Below, one piece after another: positions 48,880-57,003 of a stretch of DNA of 64,000 nucleotides; position 1 is the stretch's first letter, and every line of letters starts with the position of its first letter. Under the pieces are notes generated by a model, which made no database searches, was not told where the DNA came from, and saw nothing but the letters and a program-made list of their open reading frames with translations. The DNA is from Melaminivora sp034675505 (GTDB lineage Bacteria; Pseudomonadota; Gammaproteobacteria; Burkholderiales; Burkholderiaceae_C). The DNA is taken from positions 124,001 to 188,000 of the forward strand of contig JAUCDD010000025.1 of assembly GCA_034675505.1 (NCBI GenBank), in the 5' to 3' direction. The position numbers and the translations under genes are program-made.

Positions 48880-49866
48880 TCAGTCAGCGAAATGGTCGAA
48901 CGACGGGAACCGGCCGGCCACCGGCCGGCCCTGTCCATCGACCAGGCGCAGGCCCGCCTCGGCCTCGATGCAGCCCAGGCGCGTGACGCGCGTGGCGCTG
49001 TCTGCGCCCGCCTGCAGCACGACGGCGCGCTGCGCCGCGGGCGCCGTGAACAGCAGTTCGTAGTCGTCGCCCCCCGCCAGGGCGCAGCGCATCAGCAAAT
49101 TCCGGTCAAAATGGGCGCCAGCCGTCGTCAATCGGTGGCATTGTGCTAGCAAATCAGTAGCGATATCGGCGTCGAGCCGTGCGCCCACGCCCGAGGCGGC
49201 GAGGATGTGCGCCAAGTCTCCCAGCAGTCCATCGCTGACATCGATGGCGCTGCTGGCCAGGCCGCGCAGGCGCGCGCCCAGCGCCAGGCGCGGCATGGGG
49301 CGCTCCAGGCGCTGGCGCAGCAGCGTGAGCAGCTGCTCGTGCGCAGGAATCTGCCCGCGCAGAGCATCCAGCGCCAGCCGCGCCTGCCCCGGCCGGCCGC
49401 TGACCCAGACGTCGTCGCCGGCGCGTGCGCCGCTGCGCAGCAGCGCCTGGCCGGCCGGCACCTGGCCGATGACGGTGATGCAGATGTTGAGCGGCCCCTG
49501 CGTGGTGTCGCCGCCCACCAGCGCGCAGCCCTGCGCCTCGGCCAGTTCCAGCAGCCCGCGCGCGAAGCCCTCCAGCCAGGGTGCATGCACCTGCGGCAGC
49601 GCCAGCGCCAGCGTGAAGGCCAGCGGCTCGGCGCCGCAGGCGGCCAGGTCCGAGAGGTTCACCGCCAGCGCCTTGTGGCCCAGGTGGGCCGGGTAGGTAT
49701 CGGCAAAGAAATGCCGACCCTCGACCAGCATGTCGCTGGAGACGGCCAGCTGCATGCCGGGCCGGGGGGCAAGCAACGCGCAGTCGTCGCCCACGCCCAG
49801 CACCACCCCGCTGCCCGTGCGCGCCGGGCGCTGGAAGTAGCGTGCGATCAGGTCGAATTCACCCAT
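48880..49866 (-). CDS. thiL: Thiamine-monophosphate kinase
   Basis: A 328-residue enzyme that phosphorylates thiamine monophosphate to the active diphosphate cofactor. MGEFDLIARYF start, VVLGVGDDCALL (metal-binding Asp pair), KALAVNLSDLAACGAEP, VGGDTTQGPLNICITVIG and AIDVSDGLLGDLAHIL are all conserved, as is LAGGDDYELLFTAP. Residues 235-256 (IATDLLAQCHRLTTAGAHFD...) replace a shorter loop in homologues and are encoded by AT-rich, rare-codon sequence matching a family A repeat. ATG 49866 is preferred; ATG 49875 adds three residues. Confidence 0.94.
   Translation of the reverse strand: MGEFDLIARYFQRPARTGSGVVLGVGDDCALLAPRPGMQLAVSSDMLVEGRHFFADTYPAHLGHKALAVNLSDLAACGAEPLAFTLALALPQVHAPWLEGFARGLLELAEAQGCALVGGDTTQGPLNICITVIGQVPAGQALLRSGARAGDDVWVSGRPGQARLALDALRGQIPAHEQLLTLLRQRLERPMPRLALGARLRGLASSAIDVSDGLLGDLAHILAASGVGARLDADIATDLLAQCHRLTTAGAHFDRNLLMRCALAGGDDYELLFTAPAAQRAVVLQAGADSATRVTRLGCIEAEAGLRLVDGQGRPVAGRFPSFDHFAD
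49107..49162 (-). repeat. Family A repeat inside the thiL coding frame
   Basis: Plus-strand GTCAAAATGGGCGCCAGCC, GTCGTCAATCGGTGG and GTGCTAGCAAATCAGTAGCG follow the block order of intergenic copies (TCAAAA..GGGC, GCC, TCAA, GCTAGCA/GTAGC). Codons there (GCT ACT GAT TTG CTA) differ sharply from the rest of thiL. Confidence 0.6.
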
Positions 49867-49968
49867 GGCGCTCATTGTGCGGCAGCTGGGAATCGGGGCG
49901 CCGCCCCGAAACTGGCGCGCCCCAGGCCAGCGGCCGCCGTGGATCAGGCTTCGCCTGTGCACCAGCGG

Positions 49969-50036
49969 CGTCCCCCCTCCCGCGCGCAGCGCGGACAAAG
50001 AGGGGGGAAGGCGCGCAGCGCCTCAGGGGGGCGCCC
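49969..50036. repeat. Family C C/G-rich hairpin element, copy 2
   Basis: GGCGTCCCCCCTCCC, later GAGGGGGGAAGGCGCGCAG, then CGCCTCAGGGGG. Same block order as at 1803-1871. It runs into the YbdK-type gene and supplies its stop codon at 50023. Confidence 0.6.
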
Positions 50037-51147
50037 CCCTGAAGCGCAGCGCCGCCTGGCGGCTGACCTCGGCCAGCAGCTGCTCGTCGCGCATGCGGCT
50101 GCGCAGCCAGCGTGCGTCGTTCTGCCCGGCCGCGGCCTCGCCGCGCAGCATGTGCAGCGCGCCGGAGGCGCCGTGCGCCCCGGCGTGGCGCGCGATGTGG
50201 TCTATGGTCTGCACGATGTGCTCGCGCAGCGGCATGTGCTCGCCGCTGGCCGGATCGACGTAGACCGCATCCATGCCGAAGCGGCAGGCCTGGAAGCGAT
50301 TGTAGGTATAGACCAGGTAGTCGTCCTCGCAGGGCGTGAACGGCTGCTCGGCCAGGAACCACGCCGCCAGCGACTGCACGAAGCCGGCAAGGGCCGCGGC
50401 GCGCTCGATGGTCAGCGGCGTGTCGAACACGCGGATCTCGATGGTGCCGAACTCGGGCTTGGGCCGGATGTCCCAATAGAAGTCCTTCATGCTCTTGACC
50501 ACGCCGGTGCGCGTCATCTTGTCGAAGTAGCGCCCGAAGTCGTCCCAGGTCAGCACGCACGGCGCGCGGCCCGACAGCGGGAAGGCGAACACCGAGTTGA
50601 GGCGTGCCGAGTCGAACGCCGTGTCCTGCCCCTGCACGTAGGGGCTGGAGGCCGACAGCGCGATGAAGTGCGGGATGTAGCGGCTCATGCGGTGCAGCAT
50701 CAGGAGCGCCGCGTCCGCGTCCGGGCAGCCGATGTGCACGTGCTGGCCGAAGATGGTGAACTGCTTGGACAGGTAGCCGTACAGCTGCGACAGCTCCTGG
50801 AAGCGCGGCTTGTCGTAGATGCGCCGCTCGTGCCACTGCTGGAAGGGGTGCGTGCCGCCGCCGACCACGGCGATGTTGAGCTTGTCGGCGCTCTTCACCA
50901 GCGCGTCGCGGATCTGCGCCAGCTGCCCCAGCACCTCGGAGCTGGAGCGGCAGATGCCGGTGGAGACCTCGATCATGCTGCTGGTCATCTCCGGCACCAC
51001 GCTGCCGGGCAGCGGGGTTTTCAGCATCAGGCGCAGCATGTCCTCGGCGTAGGGCGCCAGGTCGTAGTCGTGCGTGTTGACCAGCTGCAGCTCCAGCTCG
51101 ACGCCCAGCGTCAGCGGCTCGGAATGTTGGAAGGCTTCAAGGCTCAC
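50023..51147 (-). CDS. YbdK-family carboxylate-amine ligase (glutamate-cysteine ligase type 2)
   Basis: A 374-residue ATP-dependent ligase of the GCS2/YbdK family. TLGVELELQLVNTHDYDLAP carries the first metal-binding acidic residues; FGQHVHIGCPDAD, SASSPYVQGQDTAFDSARLN and IEIRVFDTPL are conserved. Family enzymes join an amino acid's carboxylate to an amine; some make gamma-glutamylcysteine weakly. True substrates are unclear. GTG 51147 overlaps the antiporter stop (GTGA). The last residues RGAPP and the stop lie in a family C repeat. Confidence 0.9.
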   Translation of the reverse strand: MSLEAFQHSEPLTLGVELELQLVNTHDYDLAPYAEDMLRLMLKTPLPGSVVPEMTSSMIEVSTGICRSSSEVLGQLAQIRDALVKSADKLNIAVVGGGTHPFQQWHERRIYDKPRFQELSQLYGYLSKQFTIFGQHVHIGCPDADAALLMLHRMSRYIPHFIALSASSPYVQGQDTAFDSARLNSVFAFPLSGRAPCVLTWDDFGRYFDKMTRTGVVKSMKDFYWDIRPKPEFGTIEIRVFDTPLTIERAAALAGFVQSLAAWFLAEQPFTPCEDDYLVYTYNRFQACRFGMDAVYVDPASGEHMPLREHIVQTIDHIARHAGAHGASGALHMLRGEAAAGQNDARWLRSRMRDEQLLAEVSRQAALRFRGAPP

Positions 51148-52409
51148 GGGGTGCTGTCCTTTTCGCTGGATGCGGCGCGGCCGGCGGCGTTTGCGCCCCA
51201 GGGCCTGGAGCTCTCGCCAGCGCGGTAGATGGCCAGGGTGGCGATGACGGCGCCCAGCACCTCCATCAGCAGGATGGCCGGCAGGGCGATGCTGGCGACC
51301 AGCGCGCCGGTCTGCACGTCGGCGGCCACCAGCTGCGAGGCCACCAGCAGCGCGATCGCCGACATCGGCGCCATGGCGCAGCTGACCCAGACCGCCTGGC
51401 GCCAGCTCGCGCCGCTGCCCACGTTGCCCACGCCCACGCCCACGGCCTTGGCAAGCAGGCGCACCGCGATCAGCGCCAGCACCACGCCGGCGACCAGCGC
51501 GCTCCAGTCGGCCTGCGCGGCCACCGTGGAGACCAGCACGAACATCAGCATGGTCAGCAGCGACGTGGCCGAGCTGGACTGGCGCGGCCAGGCCCAGGGC
51601 CGGGGGTGCAGCTGCTTGAGCAGCATGCCGCCCAGCAGCGCCGCCAGCGGCGCCGAGCCACCCAGGTGGGCCGCCAGCGCGGTCGTGGCCGCCACCAGCG
51701 TCAGCAGCAGGATGGCGGTGTTTTCGCTGGTCGGGCTCATCACGCGCAGCGCCAGGCGCACCAGCAGCGACAGCAGCGCCCCCATGGCGATCGAGATGCC
51801 CAGCACCATCAGCACCGGGTACAGCGCGCCCTGCCAGTCGCTGGCCGGCTGGCTCAGCATGCCGGCCTGCGCGCTGCCCAGCGTCAGCGCGTACAGCGAC
51901 GAGAGCGTGGACAGGACGATCGCGCGGTCGGTCACCGGGCCGGCGGCGCGGGTGTCGGCGACCACGCGCGTGAGCACCGTCGGCGAGGCGGCGATCGCCA
52001 CCAGCGCCAGCGGCGCAGCCGCGCGCGCGGGCACGCCCAGCCAGGTCAGCGTCCAGTACACCGCCCCCCAGGTCAGGGCCGATTCGGCCAGGCTCTGCAC
52101 CAGCACCATGGGGTTGTGGCGGAACCAGCGCAGCGGGATGCGCCCGCCGGCCTCGAACAGCACCAGCGCCACGGCCAGCTCGACCAGGAACAGGCCTATG
52201 CCCTGCAGCGGCCACAGCACGCCCGAGAAGCCCGCCAGGCCGGCGACGGTGCCCACCAGCGTATAGCCCACCACCTTGGGCAGGCCGCTGTAGCGCTGCA
52301 GCAGGTAGCCGACCACGGTGGCGGCGGCCAGCAGCAGCGACCATTGCACCGTCGGCAGTCCCGCCGATGGGCGCAGCCACTGGGCCCAGAAAGTCATCCA
52401 TTCATTCAT
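51144..52409 (-). CDS. Cation:proton antiporter (CPA2 type)
   Basis: A 421-residue membrane protein with about 12 helices, as in Kef/NhaP-like antiporters. The PKVVGYTLVGTVAGLAGFSG segment, LVELAVALVLFEAGGRIPLR with its acidic residue, and LVAIAASPTVLTRVVADT resemble the conserved ion-path helices. The C-terminus has no RCK/TrkA-N domain. It would exchange K+ or Na+ for protons across the inner membrane. It is translationally coupled to the YbdK-type ligase, a pairing whose logic is not obvious unless the ligase makes a gating metabolite, as glutathione gates Kef. Confidence 0.85.
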   Translation of the reverse strand: MNEWMTFWAQWLRPSAGLPTVQWSLLLAAATVVGYLLQRYSGLPKVVGYTLVGTVAGLAGFSGVLWPLQGIGLFLVELAVALVLFEAGGRIPLRWFRHNPMVLVQSLAESALTWGAVYWTLTWLGVPARAAAPLALVAIAASPTVLTRVVADTRAAGPVTDRAIVLSTLSSLYALTLGSAQAGMLSQPASDWQGALYPVLMVLGISIAMGALLSLLVRLALRVMSPTSENTAILLLTLVAATTALAAHLGGSAPLAALLGGMLLKQLHPRPWAWPRQSSSATSLLTMLMFVLVSTVAAQADWSALVAGVVLALIAVRLLAKAVGVGVGNVGSGASWRQAVWVSCAMAPMSAIALLVASQLVAADVQTGALVASIALPAILLMEVLGAVIATLAIYRAGESSRPWGANAAGRAASSEKDSTP

Positions 52410-52511
52410 GTTGCGATCAGTGCGGCGCCGTGCGCGCGCGAGTGGGTTGTCGTGCCGAATGTATCGACGGGTTGCGCCCTCAAGGTGTAGGACGCCGCGC
52501 AGGCCACCTTA

Positions 52512-54500
52512 TCAGAGGGTGTCGCGGGGCGGCAGGAAGAAGCTCAGCGGCGCATGCGCCAGGCGAGCGCGCAGGGCGCGGTAGATGCGCGAGCGGTCCA
52601 CGCCGCTGACGTTGTGCGCGCGCAGCGCCACGCGGAACGCCAGGTAAAAGCTCACCAGCACGTTCAGCGCGCCGTTGAACGGGATCATCGCCAGCGCCCA
52701 CCAGAAGGCGCTCTCGTGCAGCGCCTGCCAGCCCAGCGACGCGGCCGCAGCGCCCGCCTGGCCGGCCGACAGCGTCACGTGGCGCACCTCCAGCGCCAGG
52801 CCGAAGAAGCCCGCGAACGCCGGCGTGAGCCCCAGCATGAAGCCCAGCGACACGTTGGCCGCGAAGCCCGAGATGTTCTCGCGCAGGTAGCGCGCCCAGC
52901 GCGGCGCGCGCGCCGCGCCCAGGGCACGCGTGATGCGCGGGTTGAATTCGATGGCCGAGTCCAGGCGGCGCAGCACGAACCAGTTTTCCACCCAGCCGGC
53001 AAAGAGGCTGGAGGCAAACAGCAGCACGCCGGTGAAGGCGGCAAACAGCAGCGACGGCCCCAGCAGGTGCAGCGACCCGAGTACCTGGCGCGCGTGGGCC
53101 TCGTCCAGCGCCGGTGCGCCGCGCAGCCAGTCCAGGCCCAGCGCCAGCGCCAGCGCCGCCGGAAACACCAGCAGCACGTTGCCCAGCACCGCCGCCACCT
53201 GCGAGCGCACCAGCTGCGTCACCTTGTCCACGAAGGCCTGCACGCTGGCGTCGTCGTGCAGGTCGCCCAGCTTGGCGGCCATGGCCGGCGCCGTCATCGC
53301 CGGCTGCTTGGTGGCCACGGTGAAATGCAGCAGCTGGATCAGCACGAAGCTGGCCGCGTAGTTCATGCCCGCCAGGAAGCCGCCCCAGAATACCGGCAGG
53401 GCCAGCGCGTACAGGCCCAGCTTGGCCAGCGTGGTGAACGCCATGACCAGGCCGCCGCCTGCGGCCTTGCGCACCATGGCCAGGTACTCGCCGGCGGTGC
53501 GGGTGATGTAGTGCTCGCCGGTCTCGGCGCTGCGCTCGGCCACCTTGGCCGCCAGCAGCGACGAGCTGGAGGCGAGCAGCGCGCGCACGCTGCGCCGTTC
53601 GCGGCCCACGGTCACCAGGTGCGCCAGCAGCCGCGCGGCCGAGGCGGCCGGGCGAGCCGTGAGCAGGCAGTCCAGCAGCTCGCGCACGCGCAGGATGCGC
53701 TCGCGCAGCTGGCGCAGGCGAAACACCAGGCCGACCGAGATGCCGCCTTCCTCGAAGTGCGCATAGACCGTGCCGGCCGCCGCGCGGCAGGCGTCCAGCC
53801 GCTCGCGCAGGCGCTGCACGGCCTCGTCGCGCCGCTGCGGCGTGCGCAAGGGGTGCAGCACCTCCACGCGCAGGCTCTCGACGTCGCGGATCAGGGCGTG
53901 GAAGGGCTGCGCCGCGCGCGTCTCCTCGCTCATGCGCAGGCGCAGCTCGGGTGCGAAGCCGGTGGACAGGATCTGGCCGGCGCAGTAGGTCATGGCGTCC
54001 AGCAGCGCCAGCTGCCAGGCGTTGGCGCCGCTGCCCGCCTCCAGGCTGCCCGGCGCCAGCACGGCGCGCAGCCGCGCCAGCAGTTCGTCGTCCAGGGCCA
54101 TCAGCCAGCGCGCATCGAACGCCTCGGGCAGCGCCAGCATGAACAGCTCGGACGCATCCAGCGTGTCGGGGCTGGCGGGCAGCAGCTTGTAGCGCAGGCG
54201 CTCCATCAGCTCGCTGCCCATCGAGGTGCGCTGGGCAAAGCCGAAATCGGCCAGCAGCGTGGTGATGTCCAGGGCCTGGGTGAGCTGGCTCCACCAGGCG
54301 GCCAGCCGCTGCGCCGCGCCGGGCGAGCGCTCGGCGGCATCGACCAGCAGCGCCACGCGCCCGGCGGCGGCCTCGACCGACCGGCCATCGCCCCGGATCC
54401 AGTCCAGCAGCGCGATCAGCTGCAGGTGGCGCTGGGCCACGCCGGCGCTGCCGTCGAGCCCGGCCAGCAGGTCGGCCAGCGCGGGAGGCGGCAGCGTCAA
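52512..54500 (-). CDS. Gcr-type 'site-specific recombinase' family membrane protein
   Basis: A 662-residue protein of the family annotated as site-specific recombinase Gcr. The first 300 residues are helical and soluble (LLADFGFAQRTSMGSELMERL, then LFMLALPEAFDARWLMALDD). The C-terminal half has about six membrane helices (VFWGGFLAGMNYAASFVLIQ, LLFAAFTGVLLFASSLFAGW). No tyrosine or serine recombinase catalytic motif is visible, so the label is historical; a membrane role is more plausible. The only start that fits is TTG 54500, which overlaps the apaG stop (TTGA). Confidence 0.75.
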   Translation of the reverse strand: MTLPPPALADLLAGLDGSAGVAQRHLQLIALLDWIRGDGRSVEAAAGRVALLVDAAERSPGAAQRLAAWWSQLTQALDITTLLADFGFAQRTSMGSELMERLRYKLLPASPDTLDASELFMLALPEAFDARWLMALDDELLARLRAVLAPGSLEAGSGANAWQLALLDAMTYCAGQILSTGFAPELRLRMSEETRAAQPFHALIRDVESLRVEVLHPLRTPQRRDEAVQRLRERLDACRAAAGTVYAHFEEGGISVGLVFRLRQLRERILRVRELLDCLLTARPAASAARLLAHLVTVGRERRSVRALLASSSSLLAAKVAERSAETGEHYITRTAGEYLAMVRKAAGGGLVMAFTTLAKLGLYALALPVFWGGFLAGMNYAASFVLIQLLHFTVATKQPAMTAPAMAAKLGDLHDDASVQAFVDKVTQLVRSQVAAVLGNVLLVFPAALALALGLDWLRGAPALDEAHARQVLGSLHLLGPSLLFAAFTGVLLFASSLFAGWVENWFVLRRLDSAIEFNPRITRALGAARAPRWARYLRENISGFAANVSLGFMLGLTPAFAGFFGLALEVRHVTLSAGQAGAAAASLGWQALHESAFWWALAMIPFNGALNVLVSFYLAFRVALRAHNVSGVDRSRIYRALRARLAHAPLSFFLPPRDTL

Positions 54501-54907
54501 TGCAGGACCCGGTTGGCTGGCGCAGCGGCCGCGCCGTCCTGCGCCGGGCCGGCCTCCAGCACGAACAGGGGCACGGCGCATTCGAAGCGCTCGCCGTCCT
54601 CGGCGACGCAAAAATAGCTGCCGTGCATGGTGCCGCTGGCGGTGCGCAGGCGGCAGCCGCTGGTGTACTGGAACGACTCGCCGGGGCGCAGCAGCGGCTG
54701 CTGGCCCACCACGCCCAGCCCCTTGACCTGCTCGACATGGCCGCCCGCGTCCACGATGGTCCAGTGCCGTGCGATCAGCTGCGCGGCAGCGCCGCCGGTG
54801 TTGGTCACGGTGATGGTGTAGGCGAAGCTGTAGACGCCGCGCTCCGGCGCCGACTGCTCGGGCAGGTACTGGGGCTGGACTTCGGCCTGGAACTGGTACT
54901 GGGGCAT
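54497..54907 (-). CDS. apaG: ApaG protein
   Basis: A 136-residue fibronectin-III-like protein. GVYSFAYTITVTNTGGAAAQLI, ARHWTIVDAGGHVEQVKGLG, VGQQPLLRPGESFQYTSGC and ASGTMHGSYFCVAEDG are the ApaG hallmarks. The family is linked with cobalt/magnesium tolerance in enterics; the mechanism is unknown. An N-terminal extension with an upstream start is less likely than ATG 54907. It is divergent from rpe, as in many Burkholderiales, and its stop overlaps the next gene's start. Confidence 0.94.
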   Translation of the reverse strand: MPQYQFQAEVQPQYLPEQSAPERGVYSFAYTITVTNTGGAAAQLIARHWTIVDAGGHVEQVKGLGVVGQQPLLRPGESFQYTSGCRLRTASGTMHGSYFCVAEDGERFECAVPLFVLEAGPAQDGAAAAPANRVLH

Positions 54908-54987
54908 CGCGCGATGGTAAACGTTCAGGCTGCGGGCATTGGGCGTGCCTGCGGCGGCGCAGCAGCGGGGCTGCGACAATTTCGCCC

Positions 54988-55668
54988 ATGAGCCCCACCT
55001 ACCGCATCGCCCCCTCCATCCTCTCGGCCGACTTCGCCCGCCTGGGCGAGGAAGTGCGCAGCGTCATTGCCGCCGGCGCCGACTGGATCCATTTCGACGT
55101 GATGGACAACCACTACGTCCCCAACCTGACCCTGGGCCCCATGGTCTGCCAGGCGCTCAAGCGCCATGCCGTCACGGCCGAGGGCGTGGCCGTGCCCATG
55201 GACGTACACCTGATGGTGCAGCCCGTGGACGAGCTGGCCAGCGCCTTTGCCAAGGCCGGCGCCGACTACATCAGCTTCCACCCCGATGCGTCCACGCACG
55301 TGCACCGCAGCATCCAGAACATCAAGGCGCATGGCGCCCGCGCCGGCCTGACCTTCAACCCGGCCACGCCGCTGGACGTGCTGGACTGGGTGATCGAGGA
55401 CATCGACCTGATCCTGCTGATGAGCGTCAACCCCGGCTTCGGGGGCCAGAGCTTCATCGACAGCACGCTGCGCAAGACTGAGGCCGCGCGCCGGCGCATC
55501 GAGGCCAGCGGGCGCGACATCCGCCTGGAAGTCGATGGCGGCATCAAGGCCGCCAACATCCGCCGCGTGGCCGACGCCGGCGCAGATACCTTCGTGGCGG
55601 GCAGCGCCATCTTCGGACAGCCGGACTACGCGGCGGTCATCGACGCCATGCGCGCCGCGCTGGCCTGA
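54988..55668 (+). CDS. rpe: Ribulose-phosphate 3-epimerase
   Basis: A 226-residue TIM-barrel enzyme of the pentose phosphate pathway that interconverts ribulose-5-phosphate and xylulose-5-phosphate. IAPSILSADFARLGEEV, WIHFDVMDNHYVPNLTLGP (catalytic Asp and metal His), DVHLMVQPVD, LMSVNPGFGGQSFI and LEVDGGIKAANI are all intact. Length is normal. gph follows 0.6 kb later, the usual rpe-gph-trpE neighbourhood, here interrupted by two small genes. Confidence 0.97.
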   Translation: MSPTYRIAPSILSADFARLGEEVRSVIAAGADWIHFDVMDNHYVPNLTLGPMVCQALKRHAVTAEGVAVPMDVHLMVQPVDELASAFAKAGADYISFHPDASTHVHRSIQNIKAHGARAGLTFNPATPLDVLDWVIEDIDLILLMSVNPGFGGQSFIDSTLRKTEAARRRIEASGRDIRLEVDGGIKAANIRRVADAGADTFVAGSAIFGQPDYAAVIDAMRAALA

Positions 55669-55692
55669 GCCGGTGTGAACGGGCCCCGGCGC

Positions 55693-56076
55693 CTATTGGC
55701 GCGCCGGCACCATGGTGGTGGCCTCGCGCAGCAGGCCGCCGCCCTCGACAGAGCCGGACACCGGGCTGCCGCGCAGGCGCGCCTGGCAGTCCGAGCGGTC
55801 CTGCGGCGTCTTGAACACCTCGCAGCGCGCCATGGCGTTGCGCTCGTAGGTGCTCTCGCCGGGGCTGGTCAGCTGGCCGTTGCGCGCGGCCTGTGCGGCG
55901 GCGCCGGCTTCGCGCACGCAGGCCGAGCGGCTGGCCTCGGGCACGTGGGAGCAAGAGGCGCGGTCCTGCTGGTAGTGGTTGCGCGGGGCTTTGTGCGTGC
56001 CGGCGGCCTGGGCAGCGGCGCCGCACAGCAGCAGCGCGGCGGAGCAGGCGAGGGTGGTGAAGCGTGGCAGGGCCAT
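55693..56076 (-). CDS. Small secreted cysteine-containing protein
   Basis: A 127-residue protein not recognised. A signal peptide (1 to about 25, ending AAQAA) precedes a mature part with four Cys (ASCSHVPEASRSACVREAGA; MARCEVFKTPQDRSDCQARL), probably two disulfides. This pattern is shared by small betaproteobacterial hypothetical exported proteins. RBS AGGAGG lies seven bases before ATG 56076. It is antiparallel between rpe and gph. Confidence 0.75.
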   Translation of the reverse strand: MALPRFTTLACSAALLLCGAAAQAAGTHKAPRNHYQQDRASCSHVPEASRSACVREAGAAAQAARNGQLTSPGESTYERNAMARCEVFKTPQDRSDCQARLRGSPVSGSVEGGGLLREATTMVPARQ

Positions 56077-56265
56077 GGGAGTACCTCCTGGAGGGCTGGC
56101 GAATGGGGAATGGATCGTGAAAATGCCGCCGCCAGCGTAAGCGCGCCGGGCAGGCGCGCCCTGTCCGTGCCAGGCGCCGCCGCGTGTCGGACGCCGCGCA
56201 CAGAGTTTCCCGGCCTTGCATGCCGGTGTTTTATTTGCCAATTCCCGAAAGGACGCACCCCTCCC

Positions 56266-57003
56266 ATGCCGTACTCTCTTGCCGCGCTGCTGGCGCGCAC
56301 GGACGCCGCCATCGTCGACCTGGACGGCACCCTGGTGGACACGCTGGGGGACTTCACCCAGGCCATCCACCGCACGCTGGCCGACCTGGGGCTGCCCGCC
56401 ATCGCCCCCGAGCTGATAGGGCGCCTGGTGGGCAAGGGTTCCGAGCATTTGCTGCGTTCCGTGCTGAAACATGCGCTTGCCCTTGATGGCAGCGAGCATT
56501 CAGCTACTGAACCAATAGCAGCGGTGGAGCGGCACTACCCCGCCGCATGGGCCGCCTACCAGCGCCACTACCTGGCCATCAATGGGCGGTTTGCGCAGGT
56601 CTACCCTGGCGCTGCCGAAGGGCTGGCGGCGCTGCGCGGCGCCGGCCTGCGCCTGGCCTGCCTGACCAACAAGCCCGCTGCCTTTGCGCTGCCGCTGCTG
56701 CAGATGAAGGGCCTGCGGGGGTATTTCGACCATGTCTTCGGCGGCGATGCCTTCGAGCGCAAGAAGCCCGATCCGCTGCCGCTGCTCAAGGCCTGCGAGG
56801 CGCTGGGCACCCTGCCTGCGCGCACGCTGATGCTGGGCGACTCCAGCAACGACGCGCAGGCCGCGCACGCGGCCGGCTGCCCGGTGGTGCTGGTGACCTA
56901 TGGCTACAACCACGGCCAGCCGGTGCGCGCGGTGGCCGCCGACGGCTACGTCGATGCGCTGAGCGAGCTGGCCGTCAGCCCTTGCCCAGCAGCGCGTCCT
57001 TGA
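56266..57003 (+). CDS. gph: Phosphoglycolate phosphatase
   Basis: A 245-residue HAD-family phosphatase that removes phosphate from 2-phosphoglycolate. Asp18-x-Asp20 in VDLDGTLVDTLGDF is the nucleophile motif; LACLTNKPAAFALPLL holds motif II; KKPDPLPLL supplies the Lys; LMLGDSSNDAQAAHAAG is the acidic motif. In the cap domain, residues about 69-87 (ALALDGSEHSATEPIAAV) are coded by a family A repeat with rare AT-rich codons. The C-terminal end overlaps the end of the converging chalcone-isomerase-like gene once its frame is corrected. Confidence 0.92.
   Translation: MPYSLAALLARTDAAIVDLDGTLVDTLGDFTQAIHRTLADLGLPAIAPELIGRLVGKGSEHLLRSVLKHALALDGSEHSATEPIAAVERHYPAAWAAYQRHYLAINGRFAQVYPGAAEGLAALRGAGLRLACLTNKPAAFALPLLQMKGLRGYFDHVFGGDAFERKKPDPLPLLKACEALGTLPARTLMLGDSSNDAQAAHAAGCPVVLVTYGYNHGQPVRAVAADGYVDALSELAVSPCPAARP
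56470..56522 (-). repeat. Family A repeat inside the gph coding frame
   Basis: ATGCGCTTGCCCTTGATGG, CAGCGAGCATTCAGCTACTG, AACCAATAGCAG. Block order matches the AGCTA / CAATAGC end of other copies. It is the only in-gene copy whose family A strand is opposite to the gene. Confidence 0.6.

Noticed and set aside
56987..57003. gph also frameshifted at its C-terminus
   Set aside because: The tail is unusual and overlaps the converging gene, but no conserved HAD residues are missing and no better end is evident in another frame.
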